A stretch of DNA of 64,000 bases from Kitagawia praeruptora. Its lineage: Eukaryota > Streptophyta > Magnoliopsida > Apiales > Apiaceae. The stretch spans positions 128,762,001 to 128,826,000 of the forward strand of contig CM075346.1 in NCBI GenBank assembly GCA_037693485.1, in the 5' to 3' direction. Under the pieces are notes generated by a model, which ran no database searches, was not told where the DNA came from, and saw only the letters and a program-made list of their open reading frames with translations. Positions 45,493 to 57,965 of this stretch are shown here, in pieces (within the stretch, counting starts at the first letter, position 1; each line of letters starts with the position of its first letter). A program made the position numbers and the translations under genes.

Positions 45493-46683
45493 CTAGCCGA
45501 TAAATTTGCGTTTCGCGTCGGCGTTCCAATATTTTAAAAAAATTCAATACATTTATGTTATACTATAATATTAATATTAAATTTTAGTAATTAAATAATC
45601 TTCTCTAATGAATCGATTTCTTGTTAAACATGATTCTTTCGATTTAGCCATTCTCTCGTTAAAACCGAAATCCTAACTTTAACATATATTATAAAGATTT
45701 ATATAATAATTTTTATACATAAAATTTAACCGTAAAAAATAAAAAAATTATGTCATCAGTATCAAATTCTAATAGCTAATATAATCTTTTCTAGTGAGCC
45801 GTCATTCCGTTAAATACGATTCGAGCCGCTCTTATTTGGAATCGAAATTCTAACTTCATTATATAAATAGAGTAAATCCCAATTTTTATATTCTTTAAAC
45901 TTACAGCTTCCGCATGGGAATGTCTTCCTGTTATGTTAACATATAAAAAAAACGAAGACTTTTCGTTACGGAAATAATATTTAATTTATAGATACATTTT
46001 TCTAATGCAAGTATAACTAAGTTGTATAAAAAAATTAAAACAAAGGATTTCTAAGAAAAAAATATAGAGTTTTAAAAAATTGTGTAAGATATCTCCACCG
46101 TACTCGTATTCTATTTCAAATAAACATTTTATTATATGTATTATATATTCAAACATTTTTTTTACGGCATTCTCTAATGAACCGATTTCTCGTTAAATAT
46201 GATTGTTAATATTGATCCGCTATCTCGTTAAAATAAAAAACCTAAGTTTTACATATATCACTTGTATGATAACGTTTATCCATAAAAATCAAATCCTAAA
46301 AATAAAATAAAATTTATAACACCAATATGATATTTTAATAGCTAATACAATCTTTTATAGTGAGTTGTCTTCTCGTTAAACACGTTTCGAGCCGCTCTCA
46401 TTTGGGATCGAAATTCCACTTTCATTACATATTATTGATGATACTTATCTTACATAACAACTTACTCCTTAAAATCAAAACCTAACAAATAGAGCGAATT
46501 TCAGTTTATACTTATTCTAGACTTTCTAAAAATTATGGAGTTATAGAAAATGAAAACACATCTTATTTTTTCTTTATATTATAGATACTCCTATATTTAT
46601 TTAGGATTCCTACATGACAATATTCTTTTATTATATTATTACATCAATTTTTTTTAAAAACGATGACTTTTTAATGACAATAG

Positions 46684-47067
46684 TGAAGCAATATTTGAAC
46701 TTACCAAAGAAAAGACAAATGAAAGATAAAAAGGATAAGGGTTCCGATTGTACTATGAACAAGCTTGTATTTTTGTGTACTTTTTCACTGAGATTTTACC
46801 CACTATTTATAGGCATTCTTAGTACAATCTCCACCCATTAACCTTGTGTAACTGCCCCATAAAATCCTCCATATAGCAATATGTAACCTCCACCATTAAT
46901 ATTGTAACACCCATATTAATATTGTAACCCCAATATCAATAGTGTAACTCCCATATTAATACTATTGTAACCCCCACAATATTAACTCCCAATATATATT
47001 AATTTTACAACAATTAATATTTTTTCTTTGTATTTTATATTTAATAAATAAGTCATATAATACAACA
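46684..47067 (-). repeat. LTR (3' LTR of the minus-strand Copia)
   Basis: 384 bp. It contains a block of TATTAATATTGTAAC-type repeats. It differs from the other LTR by a few substitutions, for example CCACCCATTAACC here against CCACCCCTTAACC. Confidence 0.93.
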
Positions 47068-47497
47068 TCTCCCACTTGACTTATTTGTTAAATATCTATA
47101 TAACTCCCACTTTTCTCACATATCAAAATATGATTTGAGTTAAATTTCTTTCATAAAAAAACATCACTAGTGGTAACATACAACATGTTGTTTTCATTTT
47201 GCCACATAACAGACATTAAAAGTACACGGATTCACATTGCAATACCTTAATCGTTTTCCATGATCAACAAGATTGGCGCCAGACAGCAATTCTGCATCCC
47301 AAACGATTAAACACCTTTACAAAAATAGAGATTCCATAGCCTATAAAACAACTTGTTCGCCTTTAATATATTTAACTTCTTGGTTGCAACCTTAAAACTC
47401 TTAACATAGGCGACAATTTATTTTCTCACAACATCTCAAACTTACAAGTCATACATATACTTGTAAAATAACACAAAAAAAAATTCAAACAAGAAAT

Positions 47498-48255
47498 CCG
47501 TATATTATTATCATTGATGATACTTCAAACAAAAAACTTCAAACTTTTCAAGGGCTCATACATGTCCATTATTAACAAACTCAAAACACAATTTATAACT
47601 CAAAAAACAAATCATGACCGGGCCCACACTTGCCCATTATTTATAAATTAAAGTCACACATTTAAAGCTTAAACAACTCATGATCGGGCTCATACTTGCC
47701 CATAGCATACACCTTCTTATCCTTTCCGATCGAAACTCGATTATCTTATCCGTATATTATTATCATTGATGATACTTCAAACAAAAAAACTTCAAACTTT
47801 TCAAGGGCTCAAACATGCCCATTATTAACAAACTCAAAACACAATTTATAATTCAAAAAACAAATCATGACCGGGCCCACACTTGCCCATTATTTATAAA
47901 TTAAAGTCACACATTTAAAGCTTAAACAACTCATGATCGGGCTCATACTTGCCCATAGCATACACCTTCTTATCATTTACGATCGAAACTCGATTATCTT
48001 ATCCGTATATTATTATCATTGATGATACTTCAAACAAAAAAACTTCAAACTTTTCAAGGGCTCATACATGCCCATTATTAACAAACTCAAAACACAATTT
48101 ATAACTCAAAAAACAAATCATGATCGGGCCCACACTTGCCCATTATTTATAAATTAAAGTCACACATTTAAAGCTTAAACAACTCATGATCGGGCTCATA
48201 CTTGCCCATAGCATACACCTTCTTATCCTTTCCGATCGAAACTTGATTATTATAA
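47498..48255. repeat. 252-bp tandem repeat, three copies, including the gag-protease 3' end
   Basis: Units start at 47498, 47750 and 48003 (CCGTATATTATTATCATTG). Each ends with the minus-strand codons for the C-terminus of the gag-protease ORF (GKYEPDHELFKL and stop). Only the third unit is joined to the ORF. The other two are extra copies downstream of the stop. Confidence 0.95.
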
Positions 48256-49430
48256 AATCGTACTTCCAATCCATTCTTGAGCAATGCAGGAACAAAAACA
48301 AGATTTCGCCTCATTCCAGGAGCGAACATCACATTCTTGAGGACCATCACACTATCCCCAAGATCCAACCTATAAGAACCAATTCCCACAACATCCAAGT
48401 AGGTGTTATTCCCCATAAAAATTCTTTGCTCACCCTTCTTCAACTCCTCAAACTCGGTCAAGCCTTGCTTAGTTTTCGCAATATGGTGGGTTGCTCCAGA
48501 GTCAATCCACCATCCATCAATGTCTGTGGCTACATGACCAGCATTGCATTCAATAACCCCAACAAACTCACGTTTGTTTTGCCCCTTTTGATCTTGGCCT
48601 TTGCCCTCATCTCCTTCTTGATTCTCGGGACATTCATTTTTGAAGTGACCATACTTTCCACAAGCATAGCAACTTCCAAGTGGAAACTTTTTCTTTTGCT
48701 GATGTGGTTTAAAACCTCTCCCTTTCGAAGGACCTAACCTTCCTTGTCCCTTGTTTTGATAGCTTGGCTTAAATTTTCCTTGAGCTAAGTTTAGCTCCTC
48801 ATCTTGCACCAAATTCAACTCCAACTGCCTTCGGCTATTAACCAAATCATGTTCCATAGCCAAAGCTGCAGAAAGTTGAGATGCACTTTTGATAGTTCCA
48901 TTCAACCTCAAAGTTGTTGCGGCCATGTTAAGTGAGCTTGGCAGGCTGTTCAAGATCCCCGCAATTTGCATGTTTTCAGAAAGCTCATTTCCTGCTGCCG
49001 CCAAATCCTTAGCCATCACTAGCATCTTGTTACAATGGTCAATCACATTATCGCTCTCACTCATCTTACAAGTATTGTACTTGTGCAAAAGAAGTTGCAC
49101 ATTCACATCAGAAATGGCATCATATTTTTCTTTGAGCGAATCCCAAAGCTTTTTGGCGCTTTCATACGTCTCAAATACCTTGATCAAGTTGTCTTCCATA
49201 AACATTAACATGAGACTCTTCGCCTTCTTGTCACAAATTTTCCATTGCTCATACTCCTCCTTTTCAACATCACTAGATTTTTCTCCCAAAGTCGGACCAT
49301 CCTTTTCAATGGCACTCTCCAAATTGTCATGAATCAGGCCATATCTGATTTTTGGACTCCACATATCATAATTAGTGCCATTCAACCTTTCAATCTTAGC
49401 CAATTCAGATGCAATCAACTTGCTCGTCAT
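48168..49430 (-). CDS. Gag-protease protein of the non-autonomous Copia
   Basis: 420 residues from an ATG at 49430. Gag helical region of the UBN2 type (about 10-200, with NGTNYDMWSPKIRYGL). A basic stretch and one CCHC knuckle CYACGKYGHFKNEC (about 254-267) follow. Then comes an aspartic protease start WWIDSGATHH (catalytic D near 310) and the rest of the protease fold to FKL at 420. The frame stops where pol would continue, inside the third 252-bp repeat. The ORF is intact, which suggests the protein is still used. Confidence 0.93.
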   Translation of the reverse strand: MTSKLIASELAKIERLNGTNYDMWSPKIRYGLIHDNLESAIEKDGPTLGEKSSDVEKEEYEQWKICDKKAKSLMLMFMEDNLIKVFETYESAKKLWDSLKEKYDAISDVNVQLLLHKYNTCKMSESDNVIDHCNKMLVMAKDLAAAGNELSENMQIAGILNSLPSSLNMAATTLRLNGTIKSASQLSAALAMEHDLVNSRRQLELNLVQDEELNLAQGKFKPSYQNKGQGRLGPSKGRGFKPHQQKKKFPLGSCYACGKYGHFKNECPENQEGDEGKGQDQKGQNKREFVGVIECNAGHVATDIDGWWIDSGATHHIAKTKQGLTEFEELKKGEQRIFMGNNTYLDVVGIGSYRLDLGDSVMVLKNVMFAPGMRRNLVFVPALLKNGLEVRFYNNQVSIGKDKKVYAMGKYEPDHELFKL

Positions 49431-50360
49431 TTCAATCTATTAACAAAATGGTAAAACTTCAATCACGACATACACTTTAATTCAAAAAATGACAAGCAAG
49501 TAAGTAAATTAATAATTGCAAAATAATTGAACAAAAATCAGTGCACAAAATCGAAAAGGCAACATTAAAAGATAGAAGAGCTTACAGTAATTATACTCCA
49601 ACTTGATTTCATAAAAAAATTGAATATTATAATAAAGTAACAAGTATCATGAAAAACAGATTTAACATAATTGAATATTATAAAAACATATATAAGAAAC
49701 ATTAACATTAAGAGAGAGACTCAGGTAATACGATAGGGTATGATCTCTAATTAAGAAAAGTTAAATAACATGGCATATAAAGACAAAGATACAAAAAATT
49801 ATTAAACATGAGTCAAAATTAACTAAACAAGAGAACATAGATATACATGTACATCTAGCTAATATAACAGCACATGGCCGAGACCAAAACAAAAAACTTA
49901 AAGATGATGCAAGCATGTTAGCGATTACTATAGGACTCAAGGCCATAAATGTATAACTAATCATGAATAAAAAAAAATTAGGCTAACAACATCAAGATAA
50001 ACATTTAAGTAAGAAACATGGGTAACTACATATACCTGTTGAAAACAATACTCCTATCAAGACCAAAAACAATCATGTCAACAAAAATAAAATAAAAAAA
50101 TAAGCATGCATGGCACCAGCATTATACACGAAAAAAAATTTGGTATAACAACAACAAGAACATGTACAGAAGACGCATGTGATCAAGTAAATAAAAGAAA
50201 AGGAACATGCAAATAATCAAACAAGATGATAAGAAGGACTTAGAGGACAAAGAACATATGTAAGAATTTGATTGGGTAAACAAAGTAATAAGGGTGAATA
50301 GCAATAGCAGACCAAAAAGAGAACAACTGCAGCAATGATAGTGACCAGCTCTGATACCAA

Positions 50361-50744
50361 TGAAGCAATATTTGAACTTACCGAAGAAATGACAAATGAA
50401 AGATAAAAAGGATAAGGGTTCCGATTGTACTATGAACAAGCTTGTATTTTTGTGTACTTTTTCACTGAGATTTTACCCACTATTTATAGGCATTCTTAGT
50501 ACAATCTCCACCCCTTAACCTTGTGTAACTGCCCCATAAAATTCTCCATATAGCAATATGTAACCTCCACCATTAATATTGTAACACCCATATTAATATT
50601 GTAACCCCCATATCAATAGTGTAACTCCCATATTAATACTATTGTAACCCCCACAATATTAACTCCCAATATATATTAATTTTACAACAATTAATATTTT
50701 TTCTTTGTATTTTATATTTAATAAATAAGTCATATAATACAACA
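50361..50744 (-). repeat. LTR (5' LTR of the minus-strand Copia)
   Basis: 384 bp, adjacent to the primer site TTGGTATCAGAGC on the minus strand (about 50348-50360). Confidence 0.93.
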
Positions 50745-51690
50745 AATAGTATTGGATTTATGAATAAATTTTTGTAATAAAAGTATAATTAACTTATATA
50801 AAAAAGTATAATTTAAGAAGATTGTACTTTCTATAAAATATTTAATTATATGTCTGCTCTATATATTCAAACACCTATTCTACTTCTAATTTTTTATTTA
50901 TTTATATGTTTTTTCTATAAATTCGAACTCTTATTCTCTATAAATTCGAACTCATATTCTATTTCCAATAGAACTTTTAATCATATGTGTTATAAATATT
51001 TATTCTACTTCCAATAGAATTTCTAATCATATATATTACCTATAAATTCGAACTCTTTTCTATAAATTCGAAGACATATTCTACTTCTAATATGCTAAAA
51101 ACACCTATTCTACTTATAATAGAACTTTTATTTATACGTTTTTTTCTATAAATTGGAACTCTTATTCTCTATAAATTCCAAATCATATTCTACTTCCGAT
51201 AGAACTTTTAATCATATGCGTTATAAATATTTATTCTACTTCCAATAGAACTTCTAATCATATGTCTTCCCTATAAATTCGAACTCTTCTCCTCTATAAA
51301 TTCGAACACCTATTCTACTTCTAATATGTTAAATGATATTTTTCTACTTCTAATAGAACTTTAATTTATATGTTTTTTCTATAAATTCGAACTCTTATTA
51401 TCTATAAATTCGAACTCCTATTCTACTTCCAATAGAACTTTTAATCATATGCATTATAAATACATATTCTACTTGCAATAGAACTTCTAATCATATAATC
51501 ATATGTCTTACCTATAAATTCGAATTCTTCTCCTCAATAAATTCGAACACCTATTATAGCTTTAATATGTTAAATGATATTTTTACATTTATTAGTGTTT
51601 ATAATTCTAAAAGTCTAAAAATTAGAAAAATAGATTGATACGATCTTAGAGCGCCAACTAAGCTCTCGCGTATCCTCCTCTTTATATATA

Positions 51691-54600
51691 CTAGTTGATA
51701 AAGTCGCGCTTCACGGTGGCGTTACAAATTTTTTAAAAAAATTCAATATAGATTTCCGTTATATTACATCATCAATATTAACTTTTAATAGTTTTATAAT
51801 CATTTCTATTGAATCATTTTTTTTGTTAAAGACTTATATAATAATTTTTATCCATAAAAATCGAGCCATAAAAATAAAAAACATTATGACATCATAATCA
51901 AATTCTAATAGCTAATATGATCTTACATGGTAAACCGTCTTCCCGTTAAAAACGTTTCGAGTATTTGGAACCGAATTCTAACTTCATTACATAGTATTGG
52001 TAACACTTGTTTTATAAAATAACTTTTTTTCTTAAAAATTAAAACCTAAAAAGAGAGTAAATTCTAATTTTTAAGTTCTTTAAACTTTCTAATATTTATG
52101 CAGTTTTAAAAGATGAGAATACATCTTATATTTTATGTATATTATAGGTATTCTTGTATTTATTTATAACTTTCGCATAAGAATGTCTTTCTGTTATGTT
52201 AACACTTTATTTTTTTTAATACAAAGACTTTTCGTTACGGGAATAATATTGAATTTATGGATATATTTTTCTAATGCAAATATAATTAACTTCGTATATA
52301 AAAATGAAAATAAAGGATTTCTAGAAAAAAGATATATAGTTTTGAAAAATCGTATAAGACGTCTCCACCATCCTCGTATTCTACTTCCAATAAAACATTT
52401 TATTATATGTATTCTTTATATATTCAAACATATTTTCAACCTTCAATAATTTTTTTTAATTATTTGCATTTTTTATAAATTCAAACTTTTATTCTCAATA
52501 AATTATAACTCTTATTTTGCTTCCAATATAACTTTTAATTATATGTCTTCCCTACAAATTCAAACTCTTATAATCTATAAATTTGAGCACCTATTATGTT
52601 TTTAATATGTTAAAGGATAGTTCTTTAGTTATTAATATTTAAAAGAGAAAATTACCAAAATACTCATATTTGAGCATGGCTGGTCCTATTTACTTACGGG
52701 ACACGATTGATATGAGGGGTAATACGATACTTCATCTTCTGTAACAGTGCATGATACGGTACACCGTGTAACGTGTTCTGTGTAACACGGTGTGATGTGT
52801 TTCGTGTTAAGCGGGTGTGCAACACAAACACGGTATACGCTCTTCCGTATCATGCATAACACGGAAGACCGTGTTCCGTATCCAGCTATTACGGTAGACT
52901 GTGTAACATATTCAGCTAATACGGAGGCCAAAACTCCGTATCCTGTCGGTATTTCGGGCCATTTTTTCCAGAATCAGTATTTTGGATCACTTAATCCCAA
53001 AAATGATTATTTTGGGCCATCACTCTATTTAAAATCATAGAGTTCTAAAAAATTCAAAATATATTCAAAATATATTTATCTTCTATTATAACATTAATAA
53101 TATTACATTTTAATTTTCAACACGGTCTTCTCTAATGAATTGCTTTCTCGTTAAACATTGTTATTCCAATTCAGTCGCTATCTCTTTAAGACCAGAATCC
53201 TAACTTTTACATATATTACTTGTATAACAACATTTATTCATAAAAATCGCCTAAAAATAAAATAATTTATAAAATCAATATCAAATTCTAAGATCTAATC
53301 CAATCTTTTATAGTGAGTTGTTTTCCCGTTAAACACGTTTCGAGTCGTTCTCATTTGGGATCGAAATTCCAAATTCATTATATATTATTAATGATTCTTA
53401 TCTTATAGAACAATTTTTTTCCATAAATCAAAACCTAAAAATAGAGTGAATTCCAATTTGTACTTTTTGTAAACTTTATAAATTTTTTGGAATTTTAAAA
53501 AATGAAAATACATCTTTTTTTTATATTATAGATACTCCTATATTTTTTTTAGGATTCCCGCTTGAGAATGTTCTTTTATTATGTTAACACATCAATTATT
53601 TTCTTTTTAAATAGGAAGACTTTTTTTTATAAGAATAGTATTGAATTTATGAATAAAGTTTTCTAATAGGAGTATAATTAACTTATCTAAAAATATATAA
53701 TTTTAGAAGATCGTAAAAGATGTCACCACCGTCCTTGTATTCTACTTCAAAAAAAATATTTAATTATATGTCTATTTTGTATATTCAAATACCTATTATA
53801 CTTTCAAAATAACTTTTAATTATATGTTTTTTCAATAAATTTGAACACTTATTCTCTACAGATTCGAACTCCTTTTTTACTTCCAATAGATTTTTAATCA
53901 TATGCCTTATAAATACCTATTTTACATTCAATAGAACTTCTAACTATACGTCTTCCCTATAAATTCGAACTTTTCTCCTCTATAAAATCGAACACCTATT
54001 CTAATTATAATATGTTAAAAGATATTTTTATATTTATTAGCGTTTAAAATCCTAAAATTCTAAAAATTTGAAAAATAAATTGAGGCGATCTTAGAGCATC
54101 ACCTTCAAACTTCATTAAATATTATTGATGATACTTATCGTATAGAACAATTTTTTGCCATATAATCAAATCCTAAAAATAGAGTAAATTCCAATTTTTA
54201 CTTTCTTTAAACTCTCTAAAATTTTTGGAATTTTAAAAAATGAAAATACATCTTATTTTCTTTTTATATTATAGATACTCCTATATTTATTTAGGTTTCC
54301 TACATGAGAATGTTATTTTATTATGTTAAACGAAGACTTTTTTATGAGAATAGCATTAGATTTATCAATAAAATTTTCTAATAGAAGTACAATTAACTTA
54401 TATAAAAAATATATAATTCTAGAATATCGTAAAAGATGTCGCCACCATCCTTATATTCTACTTCCAATAAATAATTAGTTATATGTCTATTTTATATATC
54501 CAAACACCTATTCTACTTCCAATCCAATAGAACTTTTAATTATATGTTTTTTCTATAAATTCGAACTCTTATTCTCAATTGATTCGAACTCCTGTTCTAC

Positions 54601-55076
54601 TTCAAATATAACTTTAATTTAATCATATGTCTTATAAATACATATTCTAATTCCGATAGAACTTCTAGTTATATGTCTTCCATATAAATTCGAACTCTTA
54701 TTCTCTATGGATTCAAACTCCTATTCTAGTTCAAATAAAACTTTAATTTAATCACATGTCTTATAAATACCTATTCTACTTCCGATAGAACTTCTAATTT
54801 TATGTTTTTCCTATAAATTCGAACTCTTCTCCTTTATGAATTCGAACACATATCCTACTTTTAATAAATTTAAAAATATTTTTATATTTATTAGTGTTTA
54901 AAATCCTAAAATACAAAAAAATTAGAAAATTAGATTGAGACGATCTTAGAGCGCCACATAAGCGTCCGTGTTTTAAATCCTAAAATACTAAAAAAAATTA
55001 GAAAATTAGATTGAGATGATCTTAGAGCACCACATAAGCGCCCACGTATCCTACTCAATATATATATAAAAAGGAT
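51691..55076 (-). mobile_element. Helitron 2 of the array, rearranged
   Basis: On the minus strand it ends with a degenerate hairpin and CTAG (51691-51694). Near 54097 the conserved 5'-end phrase (GATCTTAGAGC) jumps straight to mid-element sequence, so a second partial copy (about 54100-55040) is fused to the first. The outermost 5' ~75 bp is itself duplicated (about 54890-54970 and 54971-55050). The element at 52645-53025 is inserted in it. The right border is approximate. Confidence 0.55.
52645..53025. mobile_element. Mutator-like element (copy D), 9-bp TSD
   Basis: Flanked by a perfect 9-bp duplication TATTTAAAA (52636-52644, 53026-53034). The ends are GAGAAAATTACCAAAATAC and (minus strand) GAGTGATGGCCCAAAATAA. 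The interior is made of CACGG, ACGGAAGACCGTGTTCCG and TATCATGCATAAC words. No believable ORF. It is 381 bp and shares ends and words, in inverted orientation, with 59138-59532. Confidence 0.8.
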
Positions 55077-55101
55077 ATTGATATTGATATAAAAGAAAAG
55101 A

Positions 55102-55760
55102 TATTGACTTATCTTAACATTATTATATTTACATAATGAATAATTAATTTTTTGAAATAAACATAATTAAGAGTTATTAATATTTGAGAAAGTGAATTTA
55201 GTTTATTTTTCTATTTTTTTAAAAAACTCAATAATATACATGATCTAGAATAATTCATTCAAAACATACAAATAAAACACTTCTATATCCACATCTAAAA
55301 TACAACAGCAATTCGTATAATTCAAAAAAAGACCAACTGGATGGTACATGACTACTGAAAGCATACAAATAAATTGACTCTCTATCCATATTGAACATGC
55401 GAACATCATATATTGCTGTAAAATCAAAAGAAAAGATATTGACTTATCTTAACATTATTATATTTACATAATGAATAATTAATTTTTTGAAAGAAACATA
55501 ATTAACAGTTATTAATATTTGAGAAAGTGAATTTAGTATATTTTTCTATTTTTAAAAAAACTCAATAATATACTTGATCTAGAATAATTCATACAAAACA
55601 TACAAATAAAACACTTCTATATCCACATCTAAAATACACCAGCAATTCATATAATTCAAAAAAAGACCAACTGGATGGTACGTAACTACTGAAAGCATAC
55701 AAATAAATTGACTCTGTATCCATATTGAACATGCGAACATCATATATTGCTGTAAAATCA
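55102..55760. repeat. About 330-bp tandem duplication
   Basis: Two units (about 55102-55430 and 55431-55760), about 95% alike. Both contain GATATTGACTTATCTTAAC, AAAAAGACCAACTGGATGG and CATATTGAACATGCGAACAT. The paired 60-65-codon open frames on the minus strand are by-products. Confidence 0.9.
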
Positions 55761-56089
55761 AAACTAAAAAACACAAAGAAAAAAATAAGTTATTGAATAT
55801 CTATGGTTACATAAATTTGAATTTGAATTCCTCTCTCTTATAAATTTGACAACGTGTTTGAACATCATATAAATTTGAATTTGTTTATATAGACAACGTG
55901 TTCTCCATAAATTTGAATTTGAATTCCTCTCTCTTATAAATTGGAATATCTATCCTACTTCTAATATATTAAAGAATAATTTTTATTTATTAATATTTAT
56001 AATTATAAAATTTACAAAATTAGAAAAATAGAATGAGATGATTTGAGATGCGTCACCTAAGCGCCCGCATATCCTCCTTTATATATATA
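55761..56089 (-). mobile_element. 5'-terminal fragment of a Helitron of the same family
   Basis: Ends with the family's 5'-end sequence (plus strand GCGCCCGCATATCCTCC then TTTATATATATA), directly against the CTAG of Helitron 3. The body phrase GAATTCCTCTCTCTTATAAATT occurs twice. The 3' part is replaced by the tandem duplication to the left. Confidence 0.45.
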
Positions 56090-56929
56090 CTAGTCGATAA
56101 AGCCGCGCTTCGCGGCGGCGTTACAATATTTTAAAAAAATTCAATATATTTATGTTATATTATAATATTTATATTTATATTTTAATAATTAAATAATCTT
56201 ATCTAATGAATCGATTTCTTATTAAACACGATTTTTTTGATTGAGCCGCTCTCTCGTTAAAACCGAAATCCCAACTTTAACATATATTATAAAGGCTTAT
56301 ATAATAATCTTTATCCATAAAATCGAACCGTAAAAATTAAACAAAAAATATATATGACATCGGTATCAAATTCTAATAGTTAATACAATCTTTTCTAGTG
56401 AGTCGTCTTCCCGTTAAATACGTTTCGAGCAGCTCTTATTTGGAACCGAAATTCTAACTTCATTATATAAAGAGAGTAAATTCCAATTTTTATATTCTTT
56501 AAACTTTCTAATATTTTGGAGTTTTAAAAGATGAAAATACATCTTAAATTTTCTGTATATTATAGATATTCATATATTTATTTACAGCTTCCGCATGTGA
56601 ATGTCTTTCTGTTATGTTAACATATTAAAAAAAATTTAAATACAAAGACTTTTCGTGACGGGAATAATATTAAGGATATTTACCAAGAATACTAGATTTA
56701 AAGTTTCTTTTTACAAAAATACCACCTTCCTTAATAAATTGCAATTTTACCAAACAAGGTTTCAAAATTGCAAAAATACTAGGCCCCCCTCCTCCCTCAA
56801 TTTCTCTCTCCTCCCCCTGATCAACAGACGCCGCCGACTTCTGTCCCTTTTTTTTTAAAGATGGGGGCTATTTTGGTGGATTTTTGTTTGCAACTCAATG
56901 CAACCACATTCAACTAAATGCAACCAAAT

Positions 56930-57560
56930 GCAACTTTTTTTAAAAAGGTGGGGTGATTTTGGTGGATTTGGATTGCAAGGCCCCGCCAGGGGCAATATTC
57001 AACTGAATGCAACCACATTCAACTTCTTTTTTTTTTTTAAAAAGGTAGGGTGATTTTGGTGGCTTTGGGTTGCAAGGCCCCGCCAGGGGCAACCACATTC
57101 AACTGAATGCAACCACATTCAACTTCTTTTTTAAAAAAAGGTAGGGTGATTTTGGTGGCTTTGGGTTGCAAGGCCCCGCCAGGGGCAACCACATTCAACT
57201 GAATGCAACCACATTCAACTTCTTTTTTAAAAAAAGGTAGGGTGATTTTGGTGGCTTTGGGTTGCAAGGCCCCGCCAGGGGTAATATTCAACTGAATGCA
57301 ACCACATTCAACTTCTTTTTTTAAAAAAGGTAGGGTGATTTTGGTGGCTTTGGGTTGCAAGGCCCCGCCAGGGGCAATATTCGACTGAATGCAAGCACAT
57401 TCAACTGATTCAACTGAATGCAACCACATTCAACTGAATGCAACCACATTCAACTTCTTTTTTTAAAAAAAGGTAGGGTGATTTTGGTGGCTTTGGGTTG
57501 CAAGGCCCCGCCAGGGGCAATATTCAACTGAATGCAACTGAAATCAGAAATTTAGTTGAA
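56930..57560. repeat. 93-97-bp tandem repeat, about six units
   Basis: Units begin at AAAGGTAGGGTGATTTTGG near 56943, 57041, 57137, 57233, 57326 and 57469. Each contains TGCAAGGCCCCGCCAGGGGC and one or more AACTGAATGCAACCACATTC words. The last interval is longer because that word is additionally repeated. Confidence 0.95.
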
Positions 57561-57662
57561 TGTGGTTTGATTCAGTTGCGGATTTCAGGTTCCATTTGTC
57601 AGTTGTCATTTTCGACCTCATTTTTGGACTATATATATATATAGAGTCCAAAAATGAGGTCG

Positions 57663-57723
<61 letters not shown>

Positions 57724-57965
57724 GTGGATTTAGGTTCTATATATAGAGTCCAAAAATGAGGTCGAAAATGACAACTGACAAATGGAACCTGAAATCAGAA
57801 ATTTATTTGCATGTGGTTGCATTCAGTTGCAAATTTAGTTGAATATGCCCCTGCGGGGCCATAGAACCTAAATCCACCAAAATATCACCGACCTTATATA
57901 CATATATAGTCCAAAAATGAGGTCGAAAATGACAACTGACAAATGGAACCTGAAATCAGAAATTT
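57540..57965. repeat. Inverted and direct repeats around an AT microsatellite
   Basis: The phrase TCATTTTCGACCTCATTTTT (about 57606) faces its reverse complement at about 57643, 57750 and 57912. An AT dinucleotide run spans about 57667-57719, with a shorter one at about 57627-57640. The block with GACAACTGACAAATGG occurs twice directly (about 57768 and 57930) and once inverted (about 57585). Confidence 0.85.

Larger units (their letters stand above)
46684..50744 (-). mobile_element. Non-autonomous Copia element (gag-protease only)
   Basis: Identical-length LTRs (384 bp) at 46684-47067 and 50361-50744, with only a few differences, begin TGAAGCA and end ACAACA on the plus strand. Perfect target duplication AATAG (46679-46683, 50745-50749). 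On the minus strand the primer site TTGGTATCAGAGC follows the right LTR, and the purine tract AAGTGGGAGA precedes the left one. It encodes Gag and protease but no integrase, RT or RNase H, so it must move with enzymes from elsewhere. The sister Helitron at 58951-58970 shows the same target sequence without an insert. Confidence 0.95.
45493..51690 (-). mobile_element. Helitron 1 of the array, interrupted by a Copia element
   Basis: Read on the minus strand it ends with a degenerate GCG hairpin, then CTAG (45493-45496) followed by T. Its 5' side ends in GGAGGATACGCG-type sequence near 51680. Without the 4.06-kb Copia and duplicated target it is about 2.1 kb. The body carries runs of ATAAATTCGAACTC and TCTACTTCCAATAGAAC(T) words. 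No replicase ORF is present. Its left end is adjacent to unique DNA, and its right end abuts the CTAG of Helitron 2. A TC start is not evident at the junction. Confidence 0.6.

Noticed and set aside
50348..50360. CTCTGATACCA sequences as tRNA fragments (also 35928-35938)
   Set aside because: They are reverse complements of retrotransposon primer binding sites, adjoining LTR ends. No tRNA cloverleaf is present.
57037..57429. 130-codon minus-strand frame with a repeated peptide
   Set aside because: It is the 93-97-bp tandem repeat read through. The period is not consistently divisible by three and no start context or neighbours support a gene.
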